DNA of 64,000 nt from Candidatus Regiella endosymbiont of Tuberolachnus salignus (GCF_964020115.1 NZ_OZ026542.1:868001-932000); one strand, 5' to 3'; counted from the first letter of the stretch, positions 47,806-60,700 are shown. The notes: generated from the letters alone by a model not told the origin. Numbers and translations: made by a program.

Positions 47806-49605
47806 ATGAAGTTAATACGAAATTTCTCCATTATTGCCCATATTGATCACGGTAAGTCAACGCTATCTGATCGTCTTATTCAGATCTGCGGCGGGTTAAC
47901 CGAACGTGAAATGGCGGCACAAGTGCTCGATTCTATGGAATTAGAACGCGAGCGTGGCATCACGATTAAAGCACAAAGTGTTACGCTAAATTACCAAGCT
48001 CAGGATGGTCAGACCTATCAGCTTAATTTTATTGATACCCCAGGGCATGTTGATTTCTCTTATGAAGTCTCCCGCTCATTGGCCGCTTGCGAAGGCGCAT
48101 TATTGGTCGTTGACGCAGGTCAAGGGGTGGAAGCGCAAACATTAGCTAATTGTTACACCGCGATGGAAATGGATCTGGAAGTGGTGCCGGTGCTGAATAA
48201 AATTGATCTGCCGGCGGCTGATGCTGATCGTGTCGCGCAAGAGATTGAAGATATCGTGGGTATTAGTGCTATTGATGCGGTTCGTTGTTCAGCCAAAACA
48301 GGGGTTGGTGTAGCCGATGTACTGGAACGTTTGGTACGTGATATTCCCCCACCAACAGGAAATATTGAAGGGTCATTACAAGCTCTGATTATAGATTCGT
48401 GGTTTGATAATTATTTAGGCGTAGTTGCTTTAATTCGCATTAAAAATGGCACCCTGCATAAAGGCGATAAAATTCAAGTCATGAGCACAGGGCAGAGTTA
48501 TCATGCTGATCGTTTAGGGATCTTTACACCAAAACGGCTTGATCGCGATCAATTAAATTGCGGCGAAGTCGGCTGGGTAGTCTGTGCCATCAAAGACATT
48601 TTGGGCGCGCCGGTAGGTGATACCCTGACGTTAAGCCATAAACCGGCTGAAACCCCTTTACCTGGCTTTAAAAAAGTGAAACCACAGGTTTATGCAGGTT
48701 TATTTCCCATCAGCTCTGAAGATTATGAAGTTTTCCGTGATGCACTTGGCAAACTCAGCCTGAATGATGCTTCGTTATTTTATGAGCCTGAAAGTTCTAC
48801 TGCGCTAGGGTTTGGTTTTCGATGTGGTTTCCTTGGATTACTACATATGGAAATCATTCAAGAACGTCTGGAACGTGAATACAATCTTGAATTGATTACT
48901 ACAGCCCCCACCGTAGTATATGAAATACAAACCACCAGCAACGAGATCCTATACGTTGATAGCCCATCAAAACTGCCCCCATTAAATAATATTCAAGCGT
49001 TACTGGAGCCCATTGCCGAATGCCATATGTTATTACCACAGGAGTATTTAGGTAACGTCATCAAACTCTGTATCGAAAAACGTGGGGTGCAAAAAAACAT
49101 GGTTTATCACGGCAACCAAGTTGCCTTGACTTATGATATTCCCATGGCTGAAGTGGTGCTTGATTTTTTTGATCGTCTGAAATCAACCTCCAGGGGTTAT
49201 GCTTCGTTAGATTATAATTTTATTAGATTTCAAGTGGCGGATATGGTGCGGGTTGATGTGCTGATTAATAGCGAGCGTGTCGATGCGTTGGCGTTGATCA
49301 CCCATCGTGACAACGCCCAATATCGGGGTCGTGATTTAGTAGAAAAAATGAAAGAATTTATCCCACGTCAGCAATTTGATATCGCCATTCAGGCCGCTAT
49401 CGGTAATCACATTATTGCCCGCTCTACGGTAAAACAATTGCGTAAAAATGTATTGGCAAAATGTTACGGCGGTGATGTCAGTCGTAAGAAAAAATTATTA
49501 CAAAAACAAAAAGAAGGCAAAAAGAGGATGAAACAAGTTGGCAATGTCGAACTCCCACAAGAAGCCTTTCTGGCTATTTTACACGTTGGTAAAAATAGTA
49601 AGTAA
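47806..49605 (+). CDS. lepA: Elongation factor 4 (back-translocase)
   Basis: The product has 599 residues, the family length. GTPase motifs are [44 protein letters not shown] and [10 protein letters not shown]. The unique LepA C-terminal domain is present ([37 protein letters not shown]). It acts on stalled ribosomes under ionic stress. It is the first gene of the lepA-lepB-rnc-era cluster. Its stop is directly followed by a family D repeat. Confidence 0.97.
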   Translation: MKLIRNFSIIAHIDHGKSTLSDRLIQICGGLTEREMAAQVLDSMELERERGITIKAQSVTLNYQAQDGQTYQLNFIDTPGHVDFSYEVSRSLAACEGALLVVDAGQGVEAQTLANCYTAMEMDLEVVPVLNKIDLPAADADRVAQEIEDIVGISAIDAVRCSAKTGVGVADVLERLVRDIPPPTGNIEGSLQALIIDSWFDNYLGVVALIRIKNGTLHKGDKIQVMSTGQSYHADRLGIFTPKRLDRDQLNCGEVGWVVCAIKDILGAPVGDTLTLSHKPAETPLPGFKKVKPQVYAGLFPISSEDYEVFRDALGKLSLNDASLFYEPESSTALGFGFRCGFLGLLHMEIIQERLEREYNLELITTAPTVVYEIQTTSNEILYVDSPSKLPPLNNIQALLEPIAECHMLLPQEYLGNVIKLCIEKRGVQKNMVYHGNQVALTYDIPMAEVVLDFFDRLKSTSRGYASLDYNFIRFQVADMVRVDVLINSERVDALALITHRDNAQYRGRDLVEKMKEFIPRQQFDIAIQAAIGNHIIARSTVKQLRKNVLAKCYGGDVSRKKKLLQKQKEGKKRMKQVGNVELPQEAFLAILHVGKNSK

Positions 49606-49717
49606 TAGCTCTCTTTCAAAACCGCAACAGCAACTTTCGTTGCCATAAGTACATGAAGATTGCGCGCACCGGGCAACGCAGGATTCGCGTCACGCAACAG
49701 GTTTCGAAAGAGGTCTA
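49606..49717. repeat. Family D palindromic repeat
   Basis: About 112 bases run from TAGCTCTCTTTCAAAACC to GGTTTCGAAAGAGGTCTA, immediately after the lepA stop. The orientation is opposite to 40175-40315. Confidence 0.8.
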
Positions 49718-49737
49718 ATCAATAGGAGATAGATTGC

Positions 49738-50736
49738 ATGGCTAATATATTCGCCTTGATTCTAGCTATAGCAACGCTGGTGACAGGGACTATTTGGTGT
49801 TTTGAACGTTTTAAATGGGGTCCGGCTCGCCTGCGAAAAGTGGCGGCAATGAATGCGACGGCCAGTACACTGCCTAACAACATGAGCAATACAGTAGAGA
49901 GCGATACACTGACAAAAATGGCCAAACAACCCAGTTGGATAGAGCATGCGGTTTCTATCTTTCCGGTATTAGCACTCGTCTTTGTTATGCGTTCATTTAT
50001 CTATGAGCCTTTTCAGATCCCTTCAGGCTCAATGATGCCAAATTTATTAATCGGTGATTTTATTTTGGTAAAAAAATACGCTTATGGCATTAAAGATCCC
50101 ATCACTCAAACAACACTGATCCCAACCGGTCATCCTAAGCGTGGTGATGTTGCTGTGTTTAAATATCCGTTAAATCCCCGCTTAGACTATATTAAACGGG
50201 TTATTGGCTTACCGGGTGATCGAATCAGTTATGATCCAATAACAAAACAGATAACCGTGCAACCGTCCTGTCCCACGGGTAAAGCCTGTGATGAAAGCTT
50301 AAGTATCAGTTACAGTGGATGGCAGCCTAGCGATCAGGTACAGCGTTTCCGCTTTCAGGGTGACGGTGATCCCAGCTCGGGCTTTTTCCAAATCCCGCTC
50401 AATAAAGAGATATCTGATGAAGAGATCCGTTTGTATACCAATAATGAACATATGGGATCAACGGCTTACTCCATTTTAGCTGTCCCTGGCGCTCACGATC
50501 AGCTGGGTTCCTATTATCAACAAGGAAATTATCCACTTGGCCAATGGGTCGTGCCTGAAGGTCATTATTTTATGATGGGTGATAACCGAGACAATAGTGC
50601 AGACAGTCGTTATTGGGGCTTTGTACCAGAGCGTAATTTGGTGGGTAAAGCGACAGCTATCTGGATGAGCTTTGAGAAGCAAGAAGGTGAATGGCCAACG
50701 GGAGTACGCTTCAATCGTATTGGGAGTATTAATTAG
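49738..50736 (+). CDS. lepB: Signal peptidase I
   Basis: The product has 332 residues. Two N-terminal membrane segments (ANIFALILAIATLVTGTIW; AVSIFPVLALVFVMRSF) precede the catalytic domain. The nucleophile Ser is in FQIPSGSMMP (residue about 98) and the general base Lys in DYIKRVIGLPGD (about 153); the box MMGDNRDNSADSRYWG is also intact. It removes signal peptides from exported proteins. AGGAGATAG precedes the ATG. Confidence 0.96.
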   Translation: MANIFALILAIATLVTGTIWCFERFKWGPARLRKVAAMNATASTLPNNMSNTVESDTLTKMAKQPSWIEHAVSIFPVLALVFVMRSFIYEPFQIPSGSMMPNLLIGDFILVKKYAYGIKDPITQTTLIPTGHPKRGDVAVFKYPLNPRLDYIKRVIGLPGDRISYDPITKQITVQPSCPTGKACDESLSISYSGWQPSDQVQRFRFQGDGDPSSGFFQIPLNKEISDEEIRLYTNNEHMGSTAYSILAVPGAHDQLGSYYQQGNYPLGQWVVPEGHYFMMGDNRDNSADSRYWGFVPERNLVGKATAIWMSFEKQEGEWPTGVRFNRIGSIN

Positions 50737-50738
50737 TC

Positions 50739-50865
50739 TATACCCAATGAATTTCAAGTTGCAGCGTCGCGGCCAGAGCGTAAGGAAGATGAGCGTAGAC
50801 ATACTACGTGATTCGGGCGAACACCCGCAGCCAACAACGCGGCGGCTTGAAAGGCAAAGGGTATA
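50739..50865 (+). repeat. PE1-type element between lepB and rnc
   Basis: The unit is 127 bp, from TATACCCAATGAATTTCAAG to CTTGAAAGGCAAAGGGTATA. It is a hybrid of the two arm types with the CGTAGACATACTACGTGATTCGGGCG centre. It begins two bases after the lepB stop and ends 18 bases before rnc. Confidence 0.88.
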
Positions 50866-50883
50866 TTTAATATATGGTAAGCC

Positions 50884-51591
50884 ATGGATCCTATCATCAT
50901 AAAAAAATTAGAAACAAGGCTGGGCTATGCTTTTAAACAGCGCGCGCTTTTAGTGCAAGCGCTGACACATCGTAGCGCCAGCAGCAAACATAATGAACGT
51001 TTTGAATTTTTAGGTGATGCTATTTTAAATTTTTTTATTGCTAAAGCGCTATATCAACGCTTTTCTGACATCAATGAAGGGGATATGAGTCGAATGCGCG
51101 CAACCTTAGTCAGAGGAAAAACCCTGGCTGAGATAGCACATGAATTCGATCTAGGAAAATGTTTGTACTTAGGAAAAGGCGAATTAAAAAATGGAAAAAG
51201 CCCGCGCGAATCGATTTTGGCTGATACGGTAGAAGCGCTTATCGGTGGAATATTTTTAGACAGCGACATACAAACAACCGAACGACTGCTGTTAACGTGG
51301 TATGAAAAACGATTAGCGGAAATCAGTCCGGGTGAAAAACAAAAAGATCCGAAAACACGTTTACAAGAATATTTACAAAGTCACCATCTTCCGCTGCCTT
51401 CTTATTTAGTCACACAAGTTCATGGCGAAGCACACGAACAAAAATTTATTATTCACTGTAAATTTATTATTCCTTGTCGAGAGAATAATTTGACTAAGCA
51501 GGAAATAACAGTGAGAGGCTGCGGATTAAGTCGTCGCAAGGCTGAGCAAGCAGCAGCGGAAAAAGCATTGATAAAACTGGAGCTCGTATGA
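50884..51591 (+). CDS. rnc: Ribonuclease III
   Basis: The product has 235 residues. The catalytic signature is [20 protein letters not shown] with the acidic residues intact, followed by [17 protein letters not shown]. The C-terminal double-stranded RNA-binding domain ([20 protein letters not shown] to [17 protein letters not shown]) has a short extra stretch (about nine residues near [12 protein letters not shown]) compared with E. coli. It processes rRNA and structured RNA, which is notable in a genome rich in transcribed palindromes. Its stop overlaps era (ATGA). Confidence 0.95.
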   Translation: MDPIIIKKLETRLGYAFKQRALLVQALTHRSASSKHNERFEFLGDAILNFFIAKALYQRFSDINEGDMSRMRATLVRGKTLAEIAHEFDLGKCLYLGKGELKNGKSPRESILADTVEALIGGIFLDSDIQTTERLLLTWYEKRLAEISPGEKQKDPKTRLQEYLQSHHLPLPSYLVTQVHGEAHEQKFIIHCKFIIPCRENNLTKQEITVRGCGLSRRKAEQAAAEKALIKLELV

Positions 51592-52643
51592 GCGAGAAAG
51601 AAAAACAGCACTGCGGCTTTGTTGCCATTGTTGGACGACCGAATGTGGGCAAATCCACGTTGCTCAACGCATTATTGGGACAAAAAGTTTCCATTACCTC
51701 ACGTAAACCTCAAACCACGCGGCACCGTATTATGGGGATCCATACCGAAGGGGCTTATCAAACCATTTATATCGATACCCCAGGATTACATATTGAAGAA
51801 AAGCGTGCCATTAACCGCTTAATGAATCGAGCGGCAAGCAGCGCTATCGGAGATGTGGAGCTGATTATTTTTGTCGTTGAAGGAACGCATTGGATCGCCG
51901 ATGATGAAATGGTAATGAACAAGCTGAGCCATGTGAACTGTCCAGTATTACTGGTCATCAATAAAATGGATAATGTCACCGATAAAGCGAAACTCTTACC
52001 GCATATCGATTTTCTGCGTAAAAAAATTAATTTTATTGGCATTTTACCTGTTATCGCTGAAGCGTCGGAAAAAAAACAGCGGACACAAGAGGGGAAGAAT
52101 CTTGATACCATCGCCGATATTGTACGCAAACACATGCCAGAAGCTGAACATCATTTCCCTGAAGACTACATCACTGATCGTTCTCAACGTTTTATGGCAT
52201 CAGAAATGATCCGTGAAAAACTCATGCGTTTTCTCGGCGATGAGCTGCCTTACTCCGTCACCGTTGAAATTGAGCGCTTTGTACCGTTCGCTTTTGAAGT
52301 TGCCGCTAGGCGGCCAGGGCGATCGACCGATGAGCGTAGACAACTACGTGATTCGGCGAGCACCCGCAGCCAACAACGCGGCGGCTTCAAAGGCGGAGGG
52401 TATATGACCAATAAAAGAAAGGGATACAATATCAACGGCCTCATTTTAGTAGAGCGTGACGGCCAAAAAAAAATAGTTATCGGCGATAAAGGCGAAAAAA
52501 TTAAAAAGATCGGCACTGAAGCCCGTGAAGAGATGGAAAAGATGTTTGCCTGTAAAATACATTTAGAATTATGGGTAAAAGTCAAATCAGGCTGGGCGGA
52601 TGATGAACGGGCGTTGCGTAGCCTGGGCTATGGCGACGATTAG
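51588..52643 (+). CDS. era: GTPase Era with in-frame PE1 insertion
   Basis: The product has 351 residues against about 301 in E. coli. The GTPase domain is complete ([39 protein letters not shown]). The KH domain follows [20 protein letters not shown] and is split after VEIERFV by 41 residues from a PE1 element (about 231-271; [20 protein letters not shown] and onwards). KH then resumes with [19 protein letters not shown] and ends [10 protein letters not shown]. The insert lands in the loop equivalent to SNERGG of E. coli, a beta-hairpin turn. Era is needed for 30S assembly, so the insert must be tolerated. The TAG stop comes from a family D repeat. Confidence 0.96.
   Translation: MSEKEKQHCGFVAIVGRPNVGKSTLLNALLGQKVSITSRKPQTTRHRIMGIHTEGAYQTIYIDTPGLHIEEKRAINRLMNRAASSAIGDVELIIFVVEGTHWIADDEMVMNKLSHVNCPVLLVINKMDNVTDKAKLLPHIDFLRKKINFIGILPVIAEASEKKQRTQEGKNLDTIADIVRKHMPEAEHHFPEDYITDRSQRFMASEMIREKLMRFLGDELPYSVTVEIERFVPFAFEVAARRPGRSTDERRQLRDSASTRSQQRGGFKGGGYMTNKRKGYNINGLILVERDGQKKIVIGDKGEKIKKIGTEAREEMEKMFACKIHLELWVKVKSGWADDERALRSLGYGDD
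52280..52404 (+). repeat. PE1 element inside era (in frame)
   Basis: The unit is 125 bp in gene orientation, from TGTACCGTTCGCTTTTGAAG to CTTCAAAGGCGGAGGGTATA. The left TATA has mutated to TGTA. The centre reads GACAACTACG, as in the other three genic copies. It is open throughout in the era frame. Confidence 0.95.
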
Positions 52644-52783
52644 ACCTCCTCCGAAACCTACTGCGTGATACAGATCCTGCGTTGCCCGGTGCGCGCAATC
52701 CTCATGTACTTATGGCAACGAAGGTTGCTGTGCGCCGGGCGCCTTGACTCCGTATCACTCGCTACGGTTTCGAAAAAGGTCTA
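52641..52783. repeat. Family D palindromic repeat
   Basis: About 143 bases run from TAGACCTCCTCCGAAACCTA to GGTTTCGAAAAAGGTCTA. Its first three bases are the era stop codon. It abuts a PE1-type element; together they occupy the place where recO lies in E. coli. Confidence 0.85.
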
Positions 52784-52908
52784 TACCCTTCGCCTTTCAA
52801 GTTACGGCGGCGTTGGCTGCACACTCTCATCCCAGTCATGTACTACTTGTACACTCCTGGGATTCGCTTGATTGCCGCCTTGCCGTAACGCGAAATTCAT
52901 TGGGTATA
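52782..52908 (-). repeat. PE1-type element between era and pdxJ
   Basis: The unit is 127 bp from TATACCCTTCGCCTTTCAAG to the CGAAATTCATTGGGTATA end, with the second centre type (CATGTACTACTTGTACACTCCTGGG). Part of it directly precedes the pdxJ leader. Confidence 0.88.
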
Positions 52909-52944
52909 TTAAAGTAAAGCAATTTTTAAGCGTAAGGAGTGGTT

Positions 52945-53697
52945 ATGACTGATCTACGGCTAGGCGTTAATATTGATCACATTGCGACATTACGTAATGC
53001 CCGTGGAACGAATTATCCTGATCCCATTTTCGCAGCTGGTATCGCCGAGCAGGCAGGAGCAGATGGCATTACCGTCCATTTACGTGAAGATCGACGCCAT
53101 ATTACGGATCCTGATGTCGAACTTTTACGCAAAACCATCGGCACCCGTATGAATCTGGAAATGGCAGTGACCAAAGAGATGATCGACAACGCCTGTCAAT
53201 TAAAACCGCATTTTTGTTGCCTAGTGCCTGAAAATCGGCAGGAAATCACCACTGAGGGCGGGCTGAATGTCGTGGATCAATTGGAAACCATCACAGCAGC
53301 GGTAAAAAGATTGTCAGCGGTCGGCATTCAGGTCTCATTATTTATCGATGCGGATAATGATCAAATTGAGGCGGCAGTTAAGACAGGTGCCCCTTATATT
53401 GAAATTCACACCGGCGCCTATGCGGATGCTACTGAGCTGGATAGAGATAACGAATTAGAGCGTATTACTAAAGCAGCACGCTATGCCACAGCACAGGGCT
53501 TAAAAGTTAATGCCGGCCATGGTTTACATTATCATAATGTAAAACCGATAGCGGCACTGCCAGAAATTCATGAGCTCAATATTGGCCATGCTATTATTAG
53601 CCGCGCAGTGATAACCGGGTTAGATGCTGCGATCAGAGACATGAAACAATTAATGAGAGAAGCGCGTCATTGCAGCACGGCGAACAGCCGTAGCTAA
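52945..53697 (+). CDS. pdxJ: Pyridoxine 5'-phosphate synthase
   Basis: ATG 52945 has AAGGAG six bases upstream and is preferred to the GTG at 52939. The product has 250 residues. It is a TIM barrel with [66 protein letters not shown] and [20 protein letters not shown]. It condenses deoxyxylulose phosphate with aminoacetone phosphate to make vitamin B6. The natural protein ends near LMREAR; the last residues (HCSTANSRS) and the TAA are read from a PE1 remnant. Confidence 0.95.
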   Translation: MTDLRLGVNIDHIATLRNARGTNYPDPIFAAGIAEQAGADGITVHLREDRRHITDPDVELLRKTIGTRMNLEMAVTKEMIDNACQLKPHFCCLVPENRQEITTEGGLNVVDQLETITAAVKRLSAVGIQVSLFIDADNDQIEAAVKTGAPYIEIHTGAYADATELDRDNELERITKAARYATAQGLKVNAGHGLHYHNVKPIAALPEIHELNIGHAIISRAVITGLDAAIRDMKQLMREARHCSTANSRS

Positions 53698-53729
53698 CAA
53701 AGCCGCGACTTGAAAGGCGAAGAGTATAA
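53670..53729 (+). repeat. PE1 remnant at pdxJ 3' end
   Basis: GGCGAACAGCCGTAGCTAAC and AAAGCCGCGACTTGAAAGGCGAAGAGTATA align with the right half of PE1 (GGCGAACACCCGCAGCCAAC... CTTGAAAGGCGAAGGGTATA). The left half is gone. The remnant supplies the pdxJ stop and ends at the acpS ATG. Confidence 0.7.
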
Positions 53730-54110
53730 ATGGCTATTTTGGGATTAGGTACAGACATTGTCGAAATCCAGCGTATCGCATCCATTGTAGAGCGCAATGG
53801 AGAAAAATTGGCACGGCGGATCCTTCACCCTTCTGAACTTCAATGCTATTTACAACATTCACAAGCAGTGCGTTTTCTCGCAAAACGTTTTGCCGTCAAA
53901 GAAGCTGCGGCAAAAGCGCTGGGAACGGGAATGCGCGATGGTGTCGCGTTTAACCAATTTGAGCTGATTAATGACAGCCTAGGCAAACCGATACTGTACT
54001 TACATCGTCGTGCCTTAACACTCGCCAACCAGCGAGGCATGAAATTTCTGCATGTATCGATCACCGATGAAAGGCTTTATGCTTGTGCTACCGTTATTAT
54101 CGAAGGCTAG
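53730..54110 (+). CDS. acpS: Holo-acyl-carrier-protein synthase
   Basis: The product has 126 residues. It opens [20 protein letters not shown], with the Mg-binding Asp, and has [20 protein letters not shown] with the Glu and Lys, then [19 protein letters not shown]. It transfers phosphopantetheine from CoA to acyl carrier protein. It follows pdxJ as in E. coli. Its ribosome-binding site lies in the PE1 remnant (GGCGAAGAG). Confidence 0.96.
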   Translation: MAILGLGTDIVEIQRIASIVERNGEKLARRILHPSELQCYLQHSQAVRFLAKRFAVKEAAAKALGTGMRDGVAFNQFELINDSLGKPILYLHRRALTLANQRGMKFLHVSITDERLYACATVIIEG

Positions 54111-54632
<522 letters not shown>

Positions 54633-54716
54633 AAAACGTTTTCAACCTAAAGCAAAATTTTTTAATAATTTGCGACCGCTGTACCAAAAGCCACCAAATA
54701 CAGCGGATCGTAAAGA

Positions 54717-57700
54717 TTAACTCGCCCTTGCGGTGATCAGCCAATCCGGTCGCTGCGAAGGCAGAAGAACCTCATCTCTTACCCCTAGGTTCTCCTTTTC
54801 TCCATCGAAAGCATTTATCGCATCCCGCATGCCCGCGCTATCAGCCGGCACTTTACTGACTATTGCAGCAGGACTCTCTGAGCTTAACAACGGAATTAAC
54901 TCAAATACACCTTCAGCCTCGCCGTCAGGGTTATTGCCTATCGAGTATGGAACCGATGTGCCCAGATCCTGCAATAACCAAGAGTCATTTTTTTTGTGCT
55001 GTAATAGACGTACTATTTTTTCCCTGCTCTCACCCTGTAACGCTTCCCGATTTTCAGCATATAACGACAGCTTCCATTTAAGATTTTCTCCATCGGCGAC
55101 TGACGGCGAAGCCGTCAATTTAAAGGTGATATGGGGCAACGTTTCACTGTGTAAAAAAAATGTGGTATCGGGCTGTGCACCCACTATTTTTGTATCTACA
55201 TGAGCAAATACATTCAGCGGTATCCTGGGCAAACCCAACAAATCAATTTTACGTGTATCATCTTGCAGTGACAGCGTAATAGAAGATAACGCATTCCCGT
55301 ATTTTTTTGAAAAATCAGCGCCAAGGCGACTGATAGAAAATTCCGCCAAGGATGTCGAAGGGAGCGCAATAACCGTCAATGTCGATTTGCTGACACTATC
55401 GTTGCGTTCAACAATAAAGTGACAATTATTCTGCTCCCATTCTATTTTTTTGAAAAATTGTTGCGTGCCATTGATTAAACCTTCTAAGGGAGAATTGACA
55501 GGGGTAACCGCTCCATCCCAAGCATACTCTGCGCTTAAACCTTCTAAGGGAGAATTGACACGGATAACCGCTTGCGAGGATTCCGAGTGGATTTCTTCGA
55601 TTAGCTGTATCAATGGTTGTTTTTCCTTGCCATTTTTTTCATCGATATAGGTTGCTTCTATCCGTTGATAGCGCTGATTTTCTGGCAAATGGGGATAATA
55701 GCGGTAGGATACGCTAGTTTTAGGGTTATCTCTGGGATGCGTGATACCCGCCGCATAAAGCTGTTGTTGTTCGGGATCATATTCGATATGTGCCACACTG
55801 GTAATATGTGCATCAGGTCGCCCGAGTAACACAAAAGCTTTTCCATCACTGCGATAAAGATGTGGATGCGTAGCTTTACCGCCATTATTATCTATCACTT
55901 GCCAGCACCCTGTGGTTAAATCAAGCAGTCCGCTGGCGATATTCTTCTCTGCCAACGGGACAGTCACCCGCACCTGTGGGTTAAGCCTAAACCGTACGTC
56001 ATCACTGAAATAACTCTGCATAATCTGTTGAATATTTTTAAGATTATTGCCCGATAACGCCTCGATAGAGTCTGCTGCTAGGGTAATCTGAAATTTCGGG
56101 CTGTCTTGCGCGGCGGCCGCTAATAAGCTGAGTTTAAATGTCACACCCGGTAGTGCTATTGAGCGCAACTGAAGCGTTATTTCTCTAGGTATTGGGCCAA
56201 CAATATTGACCGGATGCCCTTTTAAGGTCAGTATCGCCCCTTGCGCCGTTTTTCTAACCCGTAATTGACTTATTTGTGATTGCACCAGAGCGAGACCCGC
56301 TTCAGATGTCGTGGTGGATGTATCGGGTGTGATATCCAATACCCAACGTTCGCTGTGTCGTTTTTGCTCGTCACTGCTCGCTTTAATGGTAATGTGTCGT
56401 GCATCATCGGCGAGGTCGATAAAGGTGGTTCCTCCCGCGCCTTGAAATTCATAAGTTAACAGATCAGCATGTTCCGCATCCACCACCGGGGTGGGCAAAT
56501 GACCGGCTCTCAGACCCAAATGATCATCGCCTGGTATTCTTTTAACCTCTTGTCCCTGCTGAAAAGTGAAAGAACGTGTACCGCTGTCTAATTCTATGAT
56601 GTAGGTTGTGGCGCGGGGGATAAAATTAGCATCATTAGGCGCAGACAACCAGTCTGTAGTGAGAGGAAACGCGGTGCCATAATGTTGATGCAATCGGTTA
56701 AATATCTCTTCTCCCTGAAAACGCCCCCAGGCACCGGTATCATACATAAAGTCATAATCCCCTGCTAAAGCGGCAGGCAGTACCAATACCGTGTTATCCT
56801 GCAAAGCAATAGATTGTTGATAATCTGTTGCTGGATTAATACCAAAGGCAGGATAGGCACTTAGCTTTCGTCCCGTCCGTTTACGCGAGCCATCATTTTT
56901 AAATTCGGGAACCCTGATATCGGCCAGCTGAATCGAAAGGCGGTTTCCGTTAATCCGCATTTTTTGTATCGGCACATAAGGCTCAAGATAAACCACCCCT
57001 TGATGACGACTGTCATGTCGCGCGATTGCCGTGGGTGCGAGGGGAGTTTGAGATCCAGCATGGCAAAAAGGCGCGATAATTTCACTGACTTCAACCTGAT
57101 AATGCGCATTATTAAAGGCCATTGCTTGTACCAAAGCATTAGCACCTATCATCACACCGGCAAAAGGAACACTGAGTGGCCCGGCTATCGCCATTCCACT
57201 GGCAATAGTGGGAGAAAAACCGGCTACCACACCTAATACCGCCAGCGTGCCATCAACCGTTAATTGCGTACCGGCCAATGCCACCCGAGTGATGGCAAAA
57301 TCTTTTTGCGGCCCCTCTGGCATCTGTTGCAAATCCTTAACCGCATCCACAAGATTGATGATATCAACCGCTACATTGACAACACTCCCAGCATGAGTGA
57401 AACGCACACCACCGAGTAGCCTGCCTAACATGCTTTCAGCTTTAGCGCCTGCCCCGCTCAAAATGTTGACGGTGCTAACAAGATGCCCCATATCCTGCCC
57501 TATTCCGTGCATGATTTGTGCTAAATTGGCGCCGCCGACAAATTTTTTCCACGGTGATTCATCTTGCTCTCCCCGGTGAGACAAAAGGTTCATCGCCAGA
57601 AAGGCCGCATTCATGGTACTGACCCCATCCACATGAGCAATTTCTGGCTCGAGTTGCCGCATTTTATTTTGCATGCTAACGAAAACGTCGCTATCGCTGG

Positions 57701-60700
57701 TCAGGCGTTTTTCGACGCCCCCCCCTTCCTGGCCAAGTTTTCCTCTCTGCTCAGCGTTAACTTTAGCAACAAAAATAAGCTCGGTTTTACCGTCGACGGT
57801 GGATCCAAATCTTTTAAAGCGAAACTCGGTTCCCCCTAGCCGTAGGATTTCCGCTTGCACCTCGCTCTTGAGGCGGGATAACTCTAGTCTTTCCTTCGCT
57901 CTGTCCACGCCTTTAATCAAGCTTTTATCCGATGAGCTGATATCCTGACGGTCTTGTACGGTTTCAACAACTTGATGCAACGTCGATTCTTGTGACGCTA
58001 ATGGAGAGTTTTTTGAGGCCGGCCGCTGTTGCCGATTCTGTGGTAAATAGCGCGTACCTGTTTCATCCCGCCGTAAACTGACGCGCACGTTACGGGCAGA
58101 GACATCTCCCCTCTCCGGCGTCATCGAGGGATAACGGCGACGACCTCTGCCCTGTTCGCTGACTGCCCTACTGATGCCGATTTCAGTGGCATAGCCGACG
58201 ATTTCGCCTGGGTGCATGCCTCTCTTAAGCAGCTCGGGAGCCATCTTAAATAAAAAGCCATCGGTTTTTTCATCATTAACCAAGGCACAGCCAATTAATA
58301 CTAATTTATCAATATTTTCAAGGAAAGCATGGGGAAATTGCGTTCTCAATTCCTGATGAATCTGCTGGGTCACCGCCGCTAATTCCGGAGCACTGTAACC
58401 CGCCAGCGTGGTATTATCATGCGCATCATGCTCACCTCCCCGTCCGTGACCGACAAAAAACAGGCTCAACGCGCCTGCTAATGCCGCCGGCTCCCCATAC
58501 ACTAAACGCAAATTGCCTTGCTTATCGCGCTGATAAATCACCGCCTCGTTGGGGTGTTTACCCGCTAGATCCGACGCTGCACGCAAGCTGATATCATCAT
58601 TTTCCAGCTGAATAATAACCCGACTCTTTCTCTCACCGCCTACCGCCACCTGCTGCCGATTGACAGTCGGCTTTGCCCAGTCAGCCACATTATCGCGCTC
58701 AACCTGTCCGGGAGCACTCAGCAAGCCACTCACTACAACAGAAGACGCGGGCACAGGATAATGCGCGCCTGCTTGCTGATGATGATTTCCGAGATTTTCA
58801 CTAATCAGATCTGAGGGGGTAAGAGAAAGCGATAACTCAATAAAATCGTACACCTTCACCGTATTTCCCGTACGATTCATGACTATAGGTACCGCATAAT
58901 CAATGATAATTTGTGAGGAAGTCTGATGCTCTCGATAAATAATCTGACTGAGTTCAACTTCGGATATATAACTATGTATTAACACCGGGTGAGCATTAAT
59001 AAAGTGACTGATCATGCTCTTGGTTTCAGGCCATGACTGGCTATTCCATTGTGTCTCTTGAAAATGTGTTTCTTGAGTCGAAATTTGTTTTTTTCCTACA
59101 AAAAGTAGACGGACTTTCGCCTGACCCGGAGACATCAGCATAGCGCTGTTAGCTATTTTCTGTGCCAGTGTTGCATTCTCTCCCTCAAGCTGATTCCCAT
59201 TAGTTGAATAAAGATTGCCATTAATATCAACCAGGGTTCTGTATGTACTGTCTTCGCTTAACCATCGGCAGGCCATAGTCATTTCTTCATGATTATTCGG
59301 ATTAACTACCGCTATTTGATGAGCAAAGTTGGCGCCACTAAAACGACGGTCGTGAGAATAGCGGTAGTTACGGATATTACGCGGCGCTCCTGGCATAGTT
59401 GTTTCACTAATATCCAGCACAGTTAACCCTTTCCTCTGAGCTCTGTAAAATATTCCATCGTATATATCTGAGTTTGCGCCTGCAAAAGTGCGGTCACCCA
59501 GATCACGCAGCTCATTGTGAAGATCGTCATGTTGCGCGATGTCACTCACCCTGACAGCACGTCGCCCATCACTGCTCACTAACCAAATACGATCAGATGA
59601 AATACCCTCCAGAGGAACAGAAACATGTATTTCCCCTGCAACGACTCGGTCGTTTGTAACAGTATTATTTGGATTGAGTAGCCGATTATCTGCTACCGGT
59701 ATGGCTTCGAGACCGCGTGTATCGATTAAGTAAACGAAACCATCTTTTTGTCGTTGACGCAAAGGTTCACTTCTCTCATCATCCGAATCATCTGAATCAA
59801 CAAATGAATAATATTCTTCATCATCCTGGTAACCATAGTGAAATTGGCTTGCACCGCCTGAGTTTATGCGGCCATACTTAAACGCATCTTGATAGACGCT
59901 ACTGGTGTATAACGTATTACCGCTGGTATGCTGGGTATTAAGATTGTCGCCAAATCCAAGCATGTATTTATCTTGGCTCAGTTCATAGGGGGTGCGGTGA
60001 TCACCACGAAATACGCCACGGATATCGGTTCTAAAAAGCGCGCCCATAGCATTGCGTTGATAACCCCGACTTTGGGTAAAAAACCGCAAGAATGCACGGT
60101 CAAAAGAATCAATCAGCGTGTCACTACTAGAAAAACTAGTAATATAAAGACCCGGACACTTTATCAACTCAGTCAGCATAGCATTAGAAAGCTGTCTGAT
60201 ATGCTCGAATCTATGGAGATTGTTAGGATCTATCGACGTCCGTCGATGCTCTTCCGCCCAGGCTGGGATGCGTCCAGTATTCATCAACTCAATCCTGAAC
60301 CTCTGTCGTAATTCCCCCCCCATATTAAAGCTGCGCCACAATGTCATCGCGTCCTGATCGGGATGTAATGCCTTCAGTATTGCTAGCGCGGATTTTTCTT
60401 CTTCTTCAAGCCCCCGATATCCATGCTGATGATAACGTTCTTGACTGTGCTCATTCAGAGGCTGAACCCTAGGTAGAGACTGAACCCTGGGTATTATTAT
60501 TGGCGCCGAGGGTAATACGTCCATAACGCGCCAACCGGCAATAGAATGGTAGCCAGCCGCATCTTTTTTACCAGGCTCAATTAAAGATAAACTCATACCC
60601 GCACCCGATTGTTCAACAGCCTGTAACATAAATTGATAATCACTGAATCTATTTTCTAGCGGATAATGAAATTGATCGAGAAAGGCTCTAGCCACCTCAG

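Noticed and set aside
57397-57948. Several plus-strand frames antisense to the toxin gene
   Set aside because: They mirror codon structure of the conserved C80/pore coding region and have no homology pattern or ribosome-binding sites.
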